64,000 bases of DNA from Alteromonas naphthalenivorans (GCF_000213655.1 NC_015554.1:1364001-1428000), one strand, 5' to 3'; shown: positions 55,751 through 63,172, numbered from the stretch's first letter. A program made the numbers and translations. Notes: generated by a model not told the origin, from the letters alone.

Positions 55751-56000
55751 CCCTCTGAACCACCAAGTACGATAACAGGCTGATTGTGGGAATTAGCCGG
55801 TGGCTGATAATAGTGACCCACAATACCATCTTGTTCCACGCTAAGGGCTTGCGGGGCAGCAATTGAAGCAAGTGCTGGCAAGAGTGAGGTTAAAAATAGT
55901 AAAAAGTGGCTCTTTTTAAATTTCATATTTTGTTTTTCCTTTAAGCGCTCAAATGCTAAAAAATGTTTAGTTTTTGATGCCTTTATTCTGAGCCAAATAT

Positions 56001-57253
56001 CAGGGCAACCGCATGAGTGCTCACTAATTAATCATGCCACTAAAACCCGCAGTTAGCACAGCTTCCAGATAGCTGGCTTTCATCCAAGCCCGTTTTTGCT
56101 TGGCGGGTATGCTGCCTTTTTGATGACTCTGCCCGCAACATGTTTAGCGCTAAATGGCGTAGCATCGACCAGTTTTCGGCACCGTGATTCTGGTGTATCT
56201 GGCAGTCGTCTTCACCCATGCTGACATCCAGTACCCAATGCAAGCTGTTCTCTACAGCCCAGTGAGAACGTACTGCTTCGGCTAGTTGCTTCTCACTTAA
56301 TGGTGCGGAGCTGATATGGTAGCGATATGTCAGTTCAGGTGCTTTGCCTTGTTGTTGGCGGAAGCTCATGCTCATGCCAAGCGTCTTTAACTCAGGCCAT
56401 TGCGGGAACGCTTTGCTCACGTCATCAGCACTTAACACATGGTATGTCCGGGCTTCTATGCGACCCCGCTTTTGCTCGAAGGTTAAGCCACCAAGTGGTG
56501 CTTCCCGTGTCTCAGTAAACGCATCCTCGACTGCTTTACAGAGCTTGCCCTGATTGCTTTTGAGTGTGAACAGGTAATCACCACCTTGCTCGACTATTTG
56601 CTCTGCGATGCTGGTCTGGCAGCCCATAGCATCAATTGATACCAAGGTGTCCTGAACATCAAGTAACTGAATAAGCTCAGGGATCGCTGTAATTTCGTTC
56701 GACTTCTCTGAGGTTTTAACCTGACCTAAAACGACTTTATTGGTGCAGGCAAACGCGTTGACCATGTGTATCGTTGATTGGCGGTCACCGCGCTGGTAGG
56801 AGCTTCGCAGCGTTTTACCGTCAATCGCAATCAATTGTCCTTCGGTGCTTTCATGTACAGCCTGCATCCAGTTGATAAAGCAAACTCTAAACTGCTCTGG
56901 GTCGATACGCGAAATGGTACGGGCAATAGTGTCATCAACGGGGACGCCATCGCGCAAGTAACCATGTTGTTGGAACCAGCCAATATGACCGTCGGCATAG
57001 TCCCGGATATCGCTCCACCCTTCGGCTCCAGCGACGACACCACACAAGGTGATAAACAAAATATCCTCAAGTGGATAGGTCACTTTTGCTGATTGACGCG
57101 TGTCAGATAATTCCCCAAAGTGGGTGGTGAAGGCTTCGATATACATGGTTTTACTCCCCAAAAAGAGAGTATAAGATCACGACTAAACCGGATCGTCAAA
57201 CTGATCGTTTAGTTTCCGCCAACTGGTCAATAAATATTCACGATCTCACCCTG
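56001..57253 (-). mobile_element. ISAs1-family insertion sequence, copy B
   Basis: 1253 bases, inverted relative to copy A, with the same CAGGG...CCCTG ends. A 10-base target duplication AGCCAAATAT lies at 55991-56000 and 57254-57263. It sits 74 bases upstream of the start of the split thioesterase-like gene and so separates that gene from its promoter region. Confidence 0.93.
56040..57146 (-). CDS. ISAs1-family DDE transposase (copy B)
   Basis: 368 residues from the ATG at 57146, with GGGGAG upstream. The family opening (EDILFITLCGVVAGAEGWSD) is followed by DTIARTISRIDPEQF, the first Asp in IAIDGKTLR, the second in VSIDAMGCQ and the Glu region HWAVENSLHWVLDV. It catalyses cut-and-paste or copy movement of its own element. 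Near the end a run of five A, against four in copy A, shifts the frame, so the last 26 residues (from RQHTRQ) differ from the normal family tail. It may therefore be weak or dead, if the base call is right. Confidence 0.9.
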   Translation of the reverse strand: MYIEAFTTHFGELSDTRQSAKVTYPLEDILFITLCGVVAGAEGWSDIRDYADGHIGWFQQHGYLRDGVPVDDTIARTISRIDPEQFRVCFINWMQAVHESTEGQLIAIDGKTLRSSYQRGDRQSTIHMVNAFACTNKVVLGQVKTSEKSNEITAIPELIQLLDVQDTLVSIDAMGCQTSIAEQIVEQGGDYLFTLKSNQGKLCKAVEDAFTETREAPLGGLTFEQKRGRIEARTYHVLSADDVSKAFPQWPELKTLGMSMSFRQQQGKAPELTYRYHISSAPLSEKQLAEAVRSHWAVENSLHWVLDVSMGEDDCQIHQNHGAENWSMLRHLALNMLRAESSKRQHTRQAKTGLDESQLSGSCANCGF

Positions 57254-57290
57254 AGCCAAATATGCCACGAAAAAGGGCGGTAAATACACC

Positions 57291-57485
57291 TTACATAGTG
57301 TCTTCTATAGCATCGGTTTCGGGTGAATTCTTTTTAGCGTGCATTGCTTTCGATTCTTCTTGTTCCCTTTTTTCTGCACTAGAAGATGCACCGTCAAGAA
57401 AATCACCCACCGTTTTGTTAGAGGTGGATGCGCATCCTGATGAAATAGCTGACGCTATCAAAATGGCTGTTAATTTGGTTTTCAT
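57291..57485 (-). CDS. Small lipoprotein, 64 aa
   Basis: A lipoprotein signal (KTKLTAILIASAISSGCAS, Cys near 18) precedes a short, highly charged mature part (EKREQEESKAMHAKK). GGAA lies 7 bases before the ATG. The composition suggests an entericidin-like or TIGR-type small envelope protein, but no family is certain. It was upstream of the split thioesterase gene before copy B inserted. Confidence 0.6.
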   Translation of the reverse strand: MKTKLTAILIASAISSGCASTSNKTVGDFLDGASSSAEKREQEESKAMHAKKNSPETDAIEDTM

Positions 57486-57600
57486 TTAATTTCCATATTT
57501 TATAAGTGCATAACGCGGCAAATAAGGGGGGCGCCTATAGTAAGAAGTGGTACCTGTGTTTGCGTCCAAGCCGAGATAGCGAGATATTTTGACTGTTAGT

Positions 57601-58107
57601 TTAGCAGCGTGAATGAACAAATCGAAGCACCTGTTCGTTTTTACCCTGAGTTTCAACTATAGAATCTAATTTAGCACCCGATGACGCTATAAGCGATGAT
57701 GAAACTTTATTACTCTTGTAGCAATGAATATGTACCTCATCGACGCCAATTTCAAAGGCTTTTTCTAGCGTTAGATTAAGGAGTTTCATACCATAGCCTT
57801 GCCCACGCTTAGAAGGCCTTATTCCCAACCCTATATGACCTCCTGCAAACCGTAATGCATCATTCAAACAATGCCTTAGATGGGAACAACCGACAATTTC
57901 ACTGTTTTCAATAAGCCAAAATGTCGTATTGGGAACTAAGTTTTCTGGCAAGTTTACGCCCTTGGAATAGCCATTCAATAGGTTAACAAAAGATGCAAAA
58001 TTTGAATGGTCTAAGTCAAGCGGGTAAGGGTACCGTTCTTCGTTTCCCAGCTCTTTGATGTATTCTTTGTAACTGGCTTCGTAGAGCACTGTGGGCGTAA
58101 TTAGCAT
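57601..58107 (-). CDS. GNAT-family N-acetyltransferase
   Basis: 168 residues. It carries the GNAT acetyl-CoA motif A (GLGIRPSKRGQGYGMKLLNL, with the R-G-x-G-Y-G pyrophosphate loop) and a following VHIHCYKSNKVSSSLIASSGAKL motif B. AAGGAA lies before the ATG. It should acetylate a small amine or antibiotic-like substrate in the cytoplasm; the substrate is unknown. Not part of the attC-bounded array. Confidence 0.88.
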   Translation of the reverse strand: MLITPTVLYEASYKEYIKELGNEERYPYPLDLDHSNFASFVNLLNGYSKGVNLPENLVPNTTFWLIENSEIVGCSHLRHCLNDALRFAGGHIGLGIRPSKRGQGYGMKLLNLTLEKAFEIGVDEVHIHCYKSNKVSSSLIASSGAKLDSIVETQGKNEQVLRFVHSRC

Positions 58108-58131
58108 AAATTTCCTTCTAAGCAGCTAACT

Positions 58132-58416
58132 TCATTTTGGGGTAATAATACGTGGGATAAGCTTGGCGCCAAGAAACACATGTCTGCTGGTTGCTGTGCG
58201 ATGAACCGAGGTAAGAGGTGCATTCTCGTAGTTTTTCGCGCACAAGCTAAGCGCATACTCCACAGCATATTTATCTACACTTGGCAAACCAGTAAACGCT
58301 ACATCACAGCCTAAATTGCGCTTGCCACTGTTGTCTGTGTAGTAAAGCTTACCTGTGGTACAGCCACCCATAAATATGAAAATGAGAACGATAAAAATAA
58401 ACTTCAATTGTTCCAC
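58132..58416 (-). CDS. Small lipoprotein, 94 aa
   Basis: Starts at GTG 58416. A hydrophobic signal ends in a lipobox (FMGGC). The mature part has Tyr-rich YYTDNSG and a Cys pair (LGCDVAF and SLCAKN) that may form a disulfide. It is close upstream of the GNAT gene (24 bases), so the two could be one unit. No known function. Confidence 0.6.
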   Translation of the reverse strand: MEQLKFIFIVLIFIFMGGCTTGKLYYTDNSGKRNLGCDVAFTGLPSVDKYAVEYALSLCAKNYENAPLTSVHRTATSRHVFLGAKLIPRIITPK

Positions 58417-58449
58417 TAGCCTTGTTTACCTGCTAACTAGCCAAGAATG

Positions 58450-58728
58450 CTAACGTGCAATGCACTCGCTTTCTTTCAGCGCGATTATTTGTCTAAGGTA
58501 CTCTGTTCTTTTCATTGCAGCATTTCCCGTTACAAAGATATTGGAGGCCAATAAAATGGCTAAATAACCATTATCAATAGGGGAGATAAATACGTTGTTG
58601 ATGAAGATAAAAATGACAACGAATAGAAACGCAAAACCAGGAACGTAGTAGACACGAGAAAATTTTTTCTCTAAGTTCTGAATTTTAGTTATCTTCTGTA
58701 AAGCTAATTCAGCATCAATATTGTCCAT
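58450..58728 (-). CDS. Small membrane protein, 92 aa
   Basis: An N-terminal acidic helix, then two membrane helices (VPGFAFLFVVIFIFINNVFI and GYLAILLASNIFVTG), then a charged tail. No domain recognised. It precedes the small lipoprotein gene by 33 bases on the same strand, and the two may be cotranscribed. Confidence 0.6.
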   Translation of the reverse strand: MDNIDAELALQKITKIQNLEKKFSRVYYVPGFAFLFVVIFIFINNVFISPIDNGYLAILLASNIFVTGNAAMKRTEYLRQIIALKESECIAR

Positions 58729-58951
58729 CTATTAATATAACCTCCCTGATCAAATTAACTAGAAATATAACACCCAAGGCGTGTTTAGCGGGTACAGCAG
58801 ATTGTTACAAGACATTTCTCACACTGTTCCCAGTTCTATTTTCCCCACCCCTGAAACGTATTCTTGCGCTTGACTCATACTTTCAATTCACTCCAATTCC
58901 TACATGAAAGCTTAACTTGTAAAGAGGCTGCTATTGTAAATAAACCCATTG

Positions 58952-59641
58952 TCATGCAACCACTCCAAAGATGCGACCTACAACTGCTGTCAATACCATT
59001 GCAAGCGCACCCCAGAAAGTCACTCTGGTTGCACCCACGGAAATAGATGCACCGCCAACACGCGCTGCGATCGCACCTAGAGCGGCGAGGAACATTAAAG
59101 ATAAAGCTGCGACGATAGGTATAAGTAGCTCTTGTGGCACTAACCAGGCAACCGCTAAAGGAAGTGCAGCGCCTACTGTGAAAGCACCCGCCGACGAGAA
59201 AGCCGCTTGAATGGGCTGCGCATTAGCGCTTTGTGAAATTCCGATATCATCTTTGGCATGAGCGCCAAGAGCATCGTGAGCCATCAGCTGCTCAGCAACT
59301 TGTTTAGCCAGAGTTGGTTCAAGGCCTCTACCTTCGTATATTGTTGCTAGCTCTTCTTTTTCAGATTCAAAATTTTGATCCAGTGATTTTTGCTCTATGG
59401 CGAGATCGGCATTTTCTGTATCTGATTGAGAACTAACTGAAACGTATTCACCAGCAGCCATAGACATAGCCCCAGCAACTAAACCTGCAGCACCAGCGAG
59501 AAGAATGTCTTCATGGGCAGTACTCGCAGCGGCAACACCGATGATAAGGCTTGCAGTAGATACAATTCCGTCATTTGCACCAAGTACTGCTGCGCGCAAC
59601 CAACCTACGCGTTGTGAACGATGTATTTCAGTATGAGTCAT
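58952..59641 (-). CDS. VIT1/CCC1 family metal transporter
   Basis: 229 residues. The N-terminal membrane segment has the family motif LRAAVLGANDGIVSTASLIIGVAAAS, a second helix follows (AAGLVAGAMSMAAGEYVSVSSQSDTE), then a charged cytoplasmic Glu-rich loop (metal-binding in this family). Three closing helices complete five. It should export Fe2+ or Mn2+ from the cytoplasm in exchange for protons. The last gene before the cassette array. Confidence 0.92.
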   Translation of the reverse strand: MTHTEIHRSQRVGWLRAAVLGANDGIVSTASLIIGVAAASTAHEDILLAGAAGLVAGAMSMAAGEYVSVSSQSDTENADLAIEQKSLDQNFESEKEELATIYEGRGLEPTLAKQVAEQLMAHDALGAHAKDDIGISQSANAQPIQAAFSSAGAFTVGAALPLAVAWLVPQELLIPIVAALSLMFLAALGAIAARVGGASISVGATRVTFWGALAMVLTAVVGRIFGVVA

Positions 59642-59809
59642 AAGGTTGCTCGGTAATTTCTTTTACAGTTAACTTATATTTAGTTCAGGTGTTTACGTTA
59701 TAGGGGGGAACTCTCGACCCGCCCCGCGGATTGCGACTTAGGCGTTTGCTAGTTGCTTTAACTCAATGCCTGAGCTAACAGTTGTGTGCACACGAATAGA
59801 GAGTTCACC

Positions 59810-59869
59810 ATGGATACTCGCATACAATTTAGTGCTGATGAAGAAACTAAACACTTGGGCCAGATATAG
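59810..59869 (+). pseudogene. Antitoxin N-terminal fragment
   Basis: A 19-codon frame (MDTRIQFSADEETKHLGQI) that matches the first strand and helix of DUF1778- or RelB-type antitoxins and then stops just before attC-like site 1. A GTGTGCACAC palindrome (59784-59793), like an autoregulatory operator, lies before it. Likely the remnant of a toxin-antitoxin gene cut by the array edge. Confidence 0.45.
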
Positions 59870-59872
59870 ACG

Positions 59873-59909
59873 TTCTAGCGAACGAAGTGAGTTTATTGAG
59901 TTGTTATAT
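59873..59909 (-). other. attC-like site 1 (left end of array)
   Basis: The core ATATAAC (minus strand, 59903-59909) overlaps the stop of the preceding frame. A short inner part with GAACGAAGTGAG follows, and the far end reads TAGCG where TAACG is expected. It looks like half a site. Confidence 0.5.
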
Positions 59910-60104
59910 CGCTACTCCCCACAACAAAAACCTGACCCATAATGGCTCTTTGTTCCATTCTTTTGATGTTTTGTCTATCACGATAATTTCCTCTTGAAGT
60001 TGAGAAATGTCAATTTTAGACACAGAGGTAAAGGCTTTAAGAGATTCTATACTGGTTTTATTATGGTTACGTTGTCTTGTACACGTACCAATTTCCTGTG
60101 ACAT
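59904..60104 (-). CDS. Small cassette protein, 66 aa, candidate
   Basis: The frame ends exactly in the attC-like core (stop within ATATAAC), as cassette genes often do. The C-terminal half (KIDISQLQEEIIVIDKTSKEW, then WVRFLLWGVAI) looks like a real helix and membrane-anchor tail. Starting at the ATG 60104 it overlaps the end of the preceding gene by 38 bases, with no strong ribosome site. Translational coupling is possible. Function unknown. Confidence 0.45.
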   Translation of the reverse strand: MSQEIGTCTRQRNHNKTSIESLKAFTSVSKIDISQLQEEIIVIDKTSKEWNKEPLWVRFLLWGVAI

Positions 60105-60792
60105 GCTCAATATAGATATAATCCTCATCTGACATTTGGGGCACTTCAGTGCCAGGTGGTACAAACAGGTAGCCAACCGAGTTATCTAAAATACCACCTA
60201 CGTTGACGTCAACTATGCCACTACTTGAGTCGTAACCTACTAGATTTAGATTTAAATGTTTAGCAGATTCAGTAGCCTTTTTCTGACTTGTTTTAGCCTC
60301 AAAGGCTATCGCATTTAAGCTACCAATATTTTTATGCAAGTATTCTTTAAGCTCCGAATCCAACTGCAAAGTAAGAAGCATGTTCTGATAGTGATTCTCT
60401 TCTTCTTTTGTTCTATTGGGTTTGCTTTGTATCGCCTGCAGGGACATAAAGAACATACTTGGTAATGCTAGATTTCTAACGGCTGAAATTTTCCATTTGT
60501 TTTGGTCGTTTACCAAATAGATATACCAATCTTGAGATATTCCTTCTTTCGTTAGTAATACAGCGTAAATTTCTCTTCGCGGGCTTTGTTCAAGTGCTCG
60601 AAGGCTAACATTGATGCCTTTTGGTAAGTCCTCGCCTAAAGTGGGCTTATCCAGATAATGCTCCAACATCTCTCCGGTATACACTTCTCTTTTATTATCT
60701 AGTCCATCTTGGCCAAAAAACTGCTCTACAAGCCTCGACTCATCTGCGAAAGCAGCCAAAGGAAATAATAAAAAAACAATTAAAATTCGCAC
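60067..60792 (-). CDS. Secreted protein, 241 aa, unknown
   Basis: Starts at GTG 60792, with AAGGAAATTTC upstream. A signal peptide (RILIVFLLFPLAAFA, cut near 16) leads a soluble periplasmic protein with alternating strands and helices (WYIYLVNDQNKWKISAVRN; GYLFVPPGTEVPQM). No family recognised. A cassette gene between sites 2 and 1. Confidence 0.65.
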   Translation of the reverse strand: MRILIVFLLFPLAAFADESRLVEQFFGQDGLDNKREVYTGEMLEHYLDKPTLGEDLPKGINVSLRALEQSPRREIYAVLLTKEGISQDWYIYLVNDQNKWKISAVRNLALPSMFFMSLQAIQSKPNRTKEEENHYQNMLLTLQLDSELKEYLHKNIGSLNAIAFEAKTSQKKATESAKHLNLNLVGYDSSSGIVDVNVGGILDNSVGYLFVPPGTEVPQMSDEDYIYIEHVTGNWYVYKTT

Positions 60793-60820
60793 GAAATTTC
60801 CTTAGTGACCATACTTTTAA

Positions 60821-60878
60821 ATAGCGGGCGAAGCCACCTTGCGTGAACGAAGTGAGTGTGTTGATTGGGTTGTTATAC
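60821..60878 (-). other. attC-like site 2
   Basis: The core GTATAAC (minus strand, 60872-60878) shares one base with the stop of the next gene. The inner part has GAACGAAGTGAG, and the far end is TAGCG near 60822. A partial site. Confidence 0.5.
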
Positions 60879-61075
60879 TATGCGTTGCGCTCACTCATAC
60901 CTCTGACAGCAAAGAAGTAATAAACTAAAAAGCCTAACCATGAAAAGAATAATGAAACGAGGCACCAAACTAGTTTGTGTACCCCCTTAGCTTTCTTAGA
61001 TGTTAAGGCAACTAATACTGGTAAAAGCGTTAGACTGAAAAGCACAATAAAAATGATAATTTGCCAAATACTCAT
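60878..61075 (-). CDS. Small membrane protein (65 aa), superinfection-immunity-like
   Basis: Starts at ATG 61075, with AAGGAG 11 bases upstream; a longer frame to 61168 overlaps the next gene. Two membrane helices (IWQIIIFIVLFSLTLLPVLVAL and HKLVWCLVSLFFSWLGFLVYYFFAV) flank a basic loop. The WLGFLVYYF pattern resembles small PLDc_N or superinfection-immunity proteins. The stop lies in attC-like site 2. No reaction can be assigned. Confidence 0.6.
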   Translation of the reverse strand: MSIWQIIIFIVLFSLTLLPVLVALTSKKAKGVHKLVWCLVSLFFSWLGFLVYYFFAVRGMSERNA

Positions 61076-61136
61076 ATTAAAAATGACTCCTTGTTTTTTG
61101 GCCGTAATGATGCTTGATAAATTTGTTATGTGTACA

Positions 61137-61331
61137 TTACTTGATGCTAGTCTTTTTATCTCTAGCAACTCTGACTTTCAAGCTATGAAATAGAGATGCA
61201 AAAACAAAAGTTGTAATTAATAAAACTGAACAAAGTAGTTTTACCCCGATACTTTCACTTCCTAAGAATTCATTTAAAATTGCAGAAAAGAGTATGAACC
61301 CAATTAGATAATAACTATGTATTTTATTCAC
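61137..61331 (-). CDS. Small membrane protein (64 aa)
   Basis: Starts at GTG 61331, with CAGGGAA upstream, directly after site 3. Two membrane helices (YYLIGFILFSAILNEFL and GVKLLCSVLLITTFVFASLF) and a basic tail. No family recognised. It shares one cassette with the 65-residue gene, since no site lies between them. Confidence 0.55.
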   Translation of the reverse strand: MNKIHSYYLIGFILFSAILNEFLGSESIGVKLLCSVLLITTFVFASLFHSLKVRVARDKKTSIK

Positions 61332-61346
61332 AAAAATTCCCTGTAA

Positions 61347-61394
61347 ATATAGCGTCCCAGCGAGTGAAGGGAGTGGCTTAAGCGTTTGTTAGAT
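61347..61394 (-). other. attC-like site 3
   Basis: The core ATCTAAC (minus strand, 61388-61394) is followed by AAACGCTTAAG and CTCCCTTCACTCGCTGGGACGC. The first half resembles a Vibrio repeat; the far core reads GCTATAT, not GTTATAT. A half-length site. Confidence 0.55.
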
Positions 61395-61400
61395 CCCGTT

Positions 61401-61637
61401 CTATGGAATTCCTATTTCCCATAATTGTTCCTGACTCAACAGTAGAGGTTCTTTATAAGCGGAAAACCTAATACCAATACAATAGCTGTTTGTTACCAGG
61501 ATGCCTTTCTTTTTTAACTCAAAAACTGTAATTGCATCTTTGTCATGAAAGTCTTTCCAAGAGTTTAATCGATAAACAGTCCCATCAATAGTGCACTCTT
61601 TATCGTTAAATAATAACTCATCACTTTCAGTGTCTAC
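61401..61637 (-). pseudogene. Cassette gene without a start
   Basis: A 78-codon open frame (ends GIP then TAG at 61401) reads well as protein (KECTIDGTVYRLNSWKDF; AITVFELKKKGILVTN). It has no ATG, GTG or TTG between site 4 and its body; a stop lies just upstream in site 4. Its 5' part seems to have been lost at the site, or an unusual start is used. No family recognised. Confidence 0.5.
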
Positions 61638-61640
61638 GTA

Positions 61641-61678
61641 CGTTGAACGAAGTGAGTGAGTTTATTGAGTTGTTAGGC
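61641..61678 (-). other. attC-like site 4
   Basis: The core GCCTAAC (minus strand, 61672-61678) is followed by AACTCAATAAACTCAC and the GAACGAAGTGAG unit shared with site 1. There is no far core; the site runs straight into the headless gene. A partial site. Confidence 0.5.
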
Positions 61679-61690
61679 CGTGCTGATAAG

Positions 61691-62002
61691 TTAGTCATGG
61701 CTATTAATAAAACTTTGTAATTCATCTGAGAAGCCATTGATTTGCTTAGCCTCTAGAAGGCCATCTGATTTCATTAATGCAAGTTGCAGCATAGCTTTGG
61801 ACCTTGCATTGTAATCGAATATGTTGGCGATACGTTTGTCGCTGTTTTCCATCAATTTATACAAATAAAGATATTTTGCATGATCTGAAAGTTCGGGATT
61901 ATCGATTCCTTTACGCACATCGTCCAAAACTTGCTGGCAGCATTTATCTAATGCATCTGCCTTAACTCGTTTGAAGTGTTTCCAATCTGCCTCTGAAATC
62001 AT
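61691..62002 (-). CDS. Cassette protein, 103 aa, unknown
   Basis: An all-helical soluble protein (WKHFKRVKADALDKCCQQVL; DNPELSDHAKYLYLYKLM; NARSKAMLQLALMKSDGLL). GAGG lies before the ATG. No signal or membrane helix. The pattern is seen in many cassette genes of unknown role. Bounded by sites 5 and 4. Confidence 0.65.
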   Translation of the reverse strand: MISEADWKHFKRVKADALDKCCQQVLDDVRKGIDNPELSDHAKYLYLYKLMENSDKRIANIFDYNARSKAMLQLALMKSDGLLEAKQINGFSDELQSFINSHD

Positions 62003-62017
62003 GTTTTACCTCTATAG

Positions 62018-62120
62018 GCCTAACGCTAAGCTAACGAGCAGTGACGTAGCGGATAATAGCGAAGCGCCGCTGCGTTACTGTCCCAGTGACCGAAGGGAAC
62101 GTGTTAAGCGTTTGTTAGGC
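62018..62120 (-). other. attC site 5, full length
   Basis: 103 bases bounded by perfect inverse cores GCCTAAC (62018-62024) and GTTAGGC (62114-62120). The inside folds as a long hairpin: CAGTGACGTAGCGG pairs with CCGCTGCGTTACTG apart from two wobble pairs. It has the full R''-L''-L'-R' plan and is the best formed site in the array. Confidence 0.82.
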
Positions 62121-62411
62121 GCGTTCGTGCCAATACCCTGGTTTTCGGTGGTTGTGCATAATAGCTACCACACTAATTTCCCTGTTTTCGATAATTTTAT
62201 AAATAATAGAGTATGGGAACCTGCTTAAGACAAAGCGTCGATGAGTTTGCCCCATTTTTGTCCATGCCGATGGCAAAGAGCTAACTGAATCGATGGCTTC
62301 CTTGAGTTCTTGGGTAAATTCGTGACCCAACCCCAGTGACTGCTTTTGATACCAATCAAACGACTCTTTTATTTCCCTTTTAACCTCTGGGTGAAAGGAA
62401 ACAGGCAGCAT
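62115..62411 (-). CDS. ParE/RelE-family toxin
   Basis: 98 residues. The family pattern is SFHPEVKREIKESFDWYQKQS in the N-terminal helices, then RRFVLSRFPYSIIYKIIEN and VAIMHNHRKPGYWHER. The ParE branch, which poisons DNA gyrase, is more likely than a ribosome-dependent RelE nuclease. It starts 3 bases after the antitoxin stop, so the pair is coupled. Such modules stabilise cassette arrays. The stop falls in site 5. Confidence 0.88.
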   Translation of the reverse strand: MLPVSFHPEVKREIKESFDWYQKQSLGLGHEFTQELKEAIDSVSSLPSAWTKMGQTHRRFVLSRFPYSIIYKIIENREISVVAIMHNHRKPGYWHERA

Positions 62412-62414
62412 CTT

Positions 62415-62633
62415 TTAATTTAGATCCTTTTCTATCTCTTCCCAACTAATGCTTTTTACCGCACCAGACTCTAGCTCTGCGCTGCGAGCTTCTGCAAGTT
62501 TTACCCACTCAGATTCCACATCGCTATCAATCTTAGTATCCATAGCCGTTAAAAGACAGTGGGCAGCAAGAGCTTTCTCTTTAGTACTGAGTTGCTCGAT
62601 ATTTTCAAGCATCACTTTTAATGCATCAGACAT
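62415..62633 (-). CDS. Addiction-module antitoxin (TIGR02574 type)
   Basis: 72 residues, acidic. It has the helical family pattern EQLSTKEKALAAHCLL and the closing WVKLAEARSAELESGAVKSISWEEI. It should bind and block the ParE-type toxin next to it and repress the operon. An in-frame stop and site 6 lie upstream. Confidence 0.88.
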   Translation of the reverse strand: MSDALKVMLENIEQLSTKEKALAAHCLLTAMDTKIDSDVESEWVKLAEARSAELESGAVKSISWEEIEKDLN

Positions 62634-62708
62634 AAAATAACTCCCATTGAGTATGATTTGATATTACCACTAAAAAAGAGAAGTGAAAGGCTGGATTTAC
62701 AAGTAGCG

Positions 62709-62756
62709 GCTAGCGTCCCAACGAGCAAAGCGAGAACCTTAAGTGGTTTGTTATAT
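62709..62756 (-). other. attC-like site 6
   Basis: The core ATATAAC (minus strand, 62750-62756) then AAACCACTTAAGG and CTCGTTGGGACGC. The near end reads GCTAGCC in place of GTTRRRY. Another half-length site. A GTTATTT at 62635-62641 next to the antitoxin start could be a distant far core, but it does not fit the consensus. Confidence 0.5.
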
Positions 62757-62764
62757 TGCTTCGC

Positions 62765-63037
62765 TTAAACGTCCTCAATCCAAATAGTGCCGAATTTTTC
62801 AGTAAGCTGCTCAATTAAAAAACCTAAAAATTCAAAGTAATCTCCTGAACGATGAGTATAAAAGCCGCAATCTGTAACTACTATCTCAAAGATCATTCTT
62901 TTTCCTTGCATTGAACGGACAATCCATTTTTCTGTGCGTTTTTCAAATTGTAGTTCTGAGCAAAGATCATCTAGGAATAGCGATGCTTGCTCTTTAGTCA
63001 CTTTATCCTGAAGTTTAATATGTTGAGTTAAACCCAA
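62765..63037 (-). CDS. Cassette protein, 90 aa, unknown
   Basis: The real start is TTG at 63037, with a strong AAGGAGG upstream, just inside site 7; the longer ATG frame runs through the attC site. A soluble alpha/beta protein (IKLQDKVTKEQASLFLDDL; IVVTDCGFYTHR; FLGFLIEQLTEKFG). No family recognised. Confidence 0.65.
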   Translation of the reverse strand: MGLTQHIKLQDKVTKEQASLFLDDLCSELQFEKRTEKWIVRSMQGKRMIFEIVVTDCGFYTHRSGDYFEFLGFLIEQLTEKFGTIWIEDV

Positions 63038-63052
63038 ATTTGCCTCCTTGCA

Positions 63053-63167
63053 ATATAACTTCCCACTAAGGGGCGATAACACATGGACTAAAATCCGAGC
63101 GAAGCGAGCCAGCCCACGAGTTAGCGTCCCAGCGATCGAAGGGAGTGCCAACAGCGTTTTGTTATAC
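63053..63167 (-). other. attC site 7, full length
   Basis: 115 bases. The core GTATAAC (minus strand, 63161-63167) and GTTATAT (minus strand, 63053-63059) bound it, with AAAACGCTGTTGG and CTCCCTTCGATCGCTGGGACGC inside. A full-size site that separates the 90-residue gene from the secreted NTF2-like gene. Confidence 0.72.
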
Positions 63168-63172
63168 ACACA

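Larger units (their letters stand above)
53814..55926 (-). pseudogene. Acyl-CoA thioesterase/BAAT C-terminal hydrolase, split by an IS
   Basis: Two pieces on the minus strand, 55926-55751 and 54486-53814, flank an ISAs1-family element. With the IS and one target copy removed they join in frame to 849 bases (282 residues). The first piece has a signal peptide ending ASIAAP and the LGGSEGG oxyanion loop at the break. The second has the nucleophile GWSKG, the acid in GGMDEIWPSS and His in GHLLDY, the BAAT C-terminal (dienelactone-hydrolase-like) triad. The enzyme would be periplasmic. As it stands no full protein can be made, although the second piece could start at 54407. Confidence 0.85.

Noticed and set aside
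59904..60176. Long 90-residue form of the small cassette frame
   Set aside because: Its first 24 residues lie inside the upstream gene with no ribosome site; a shorter start is more likely.
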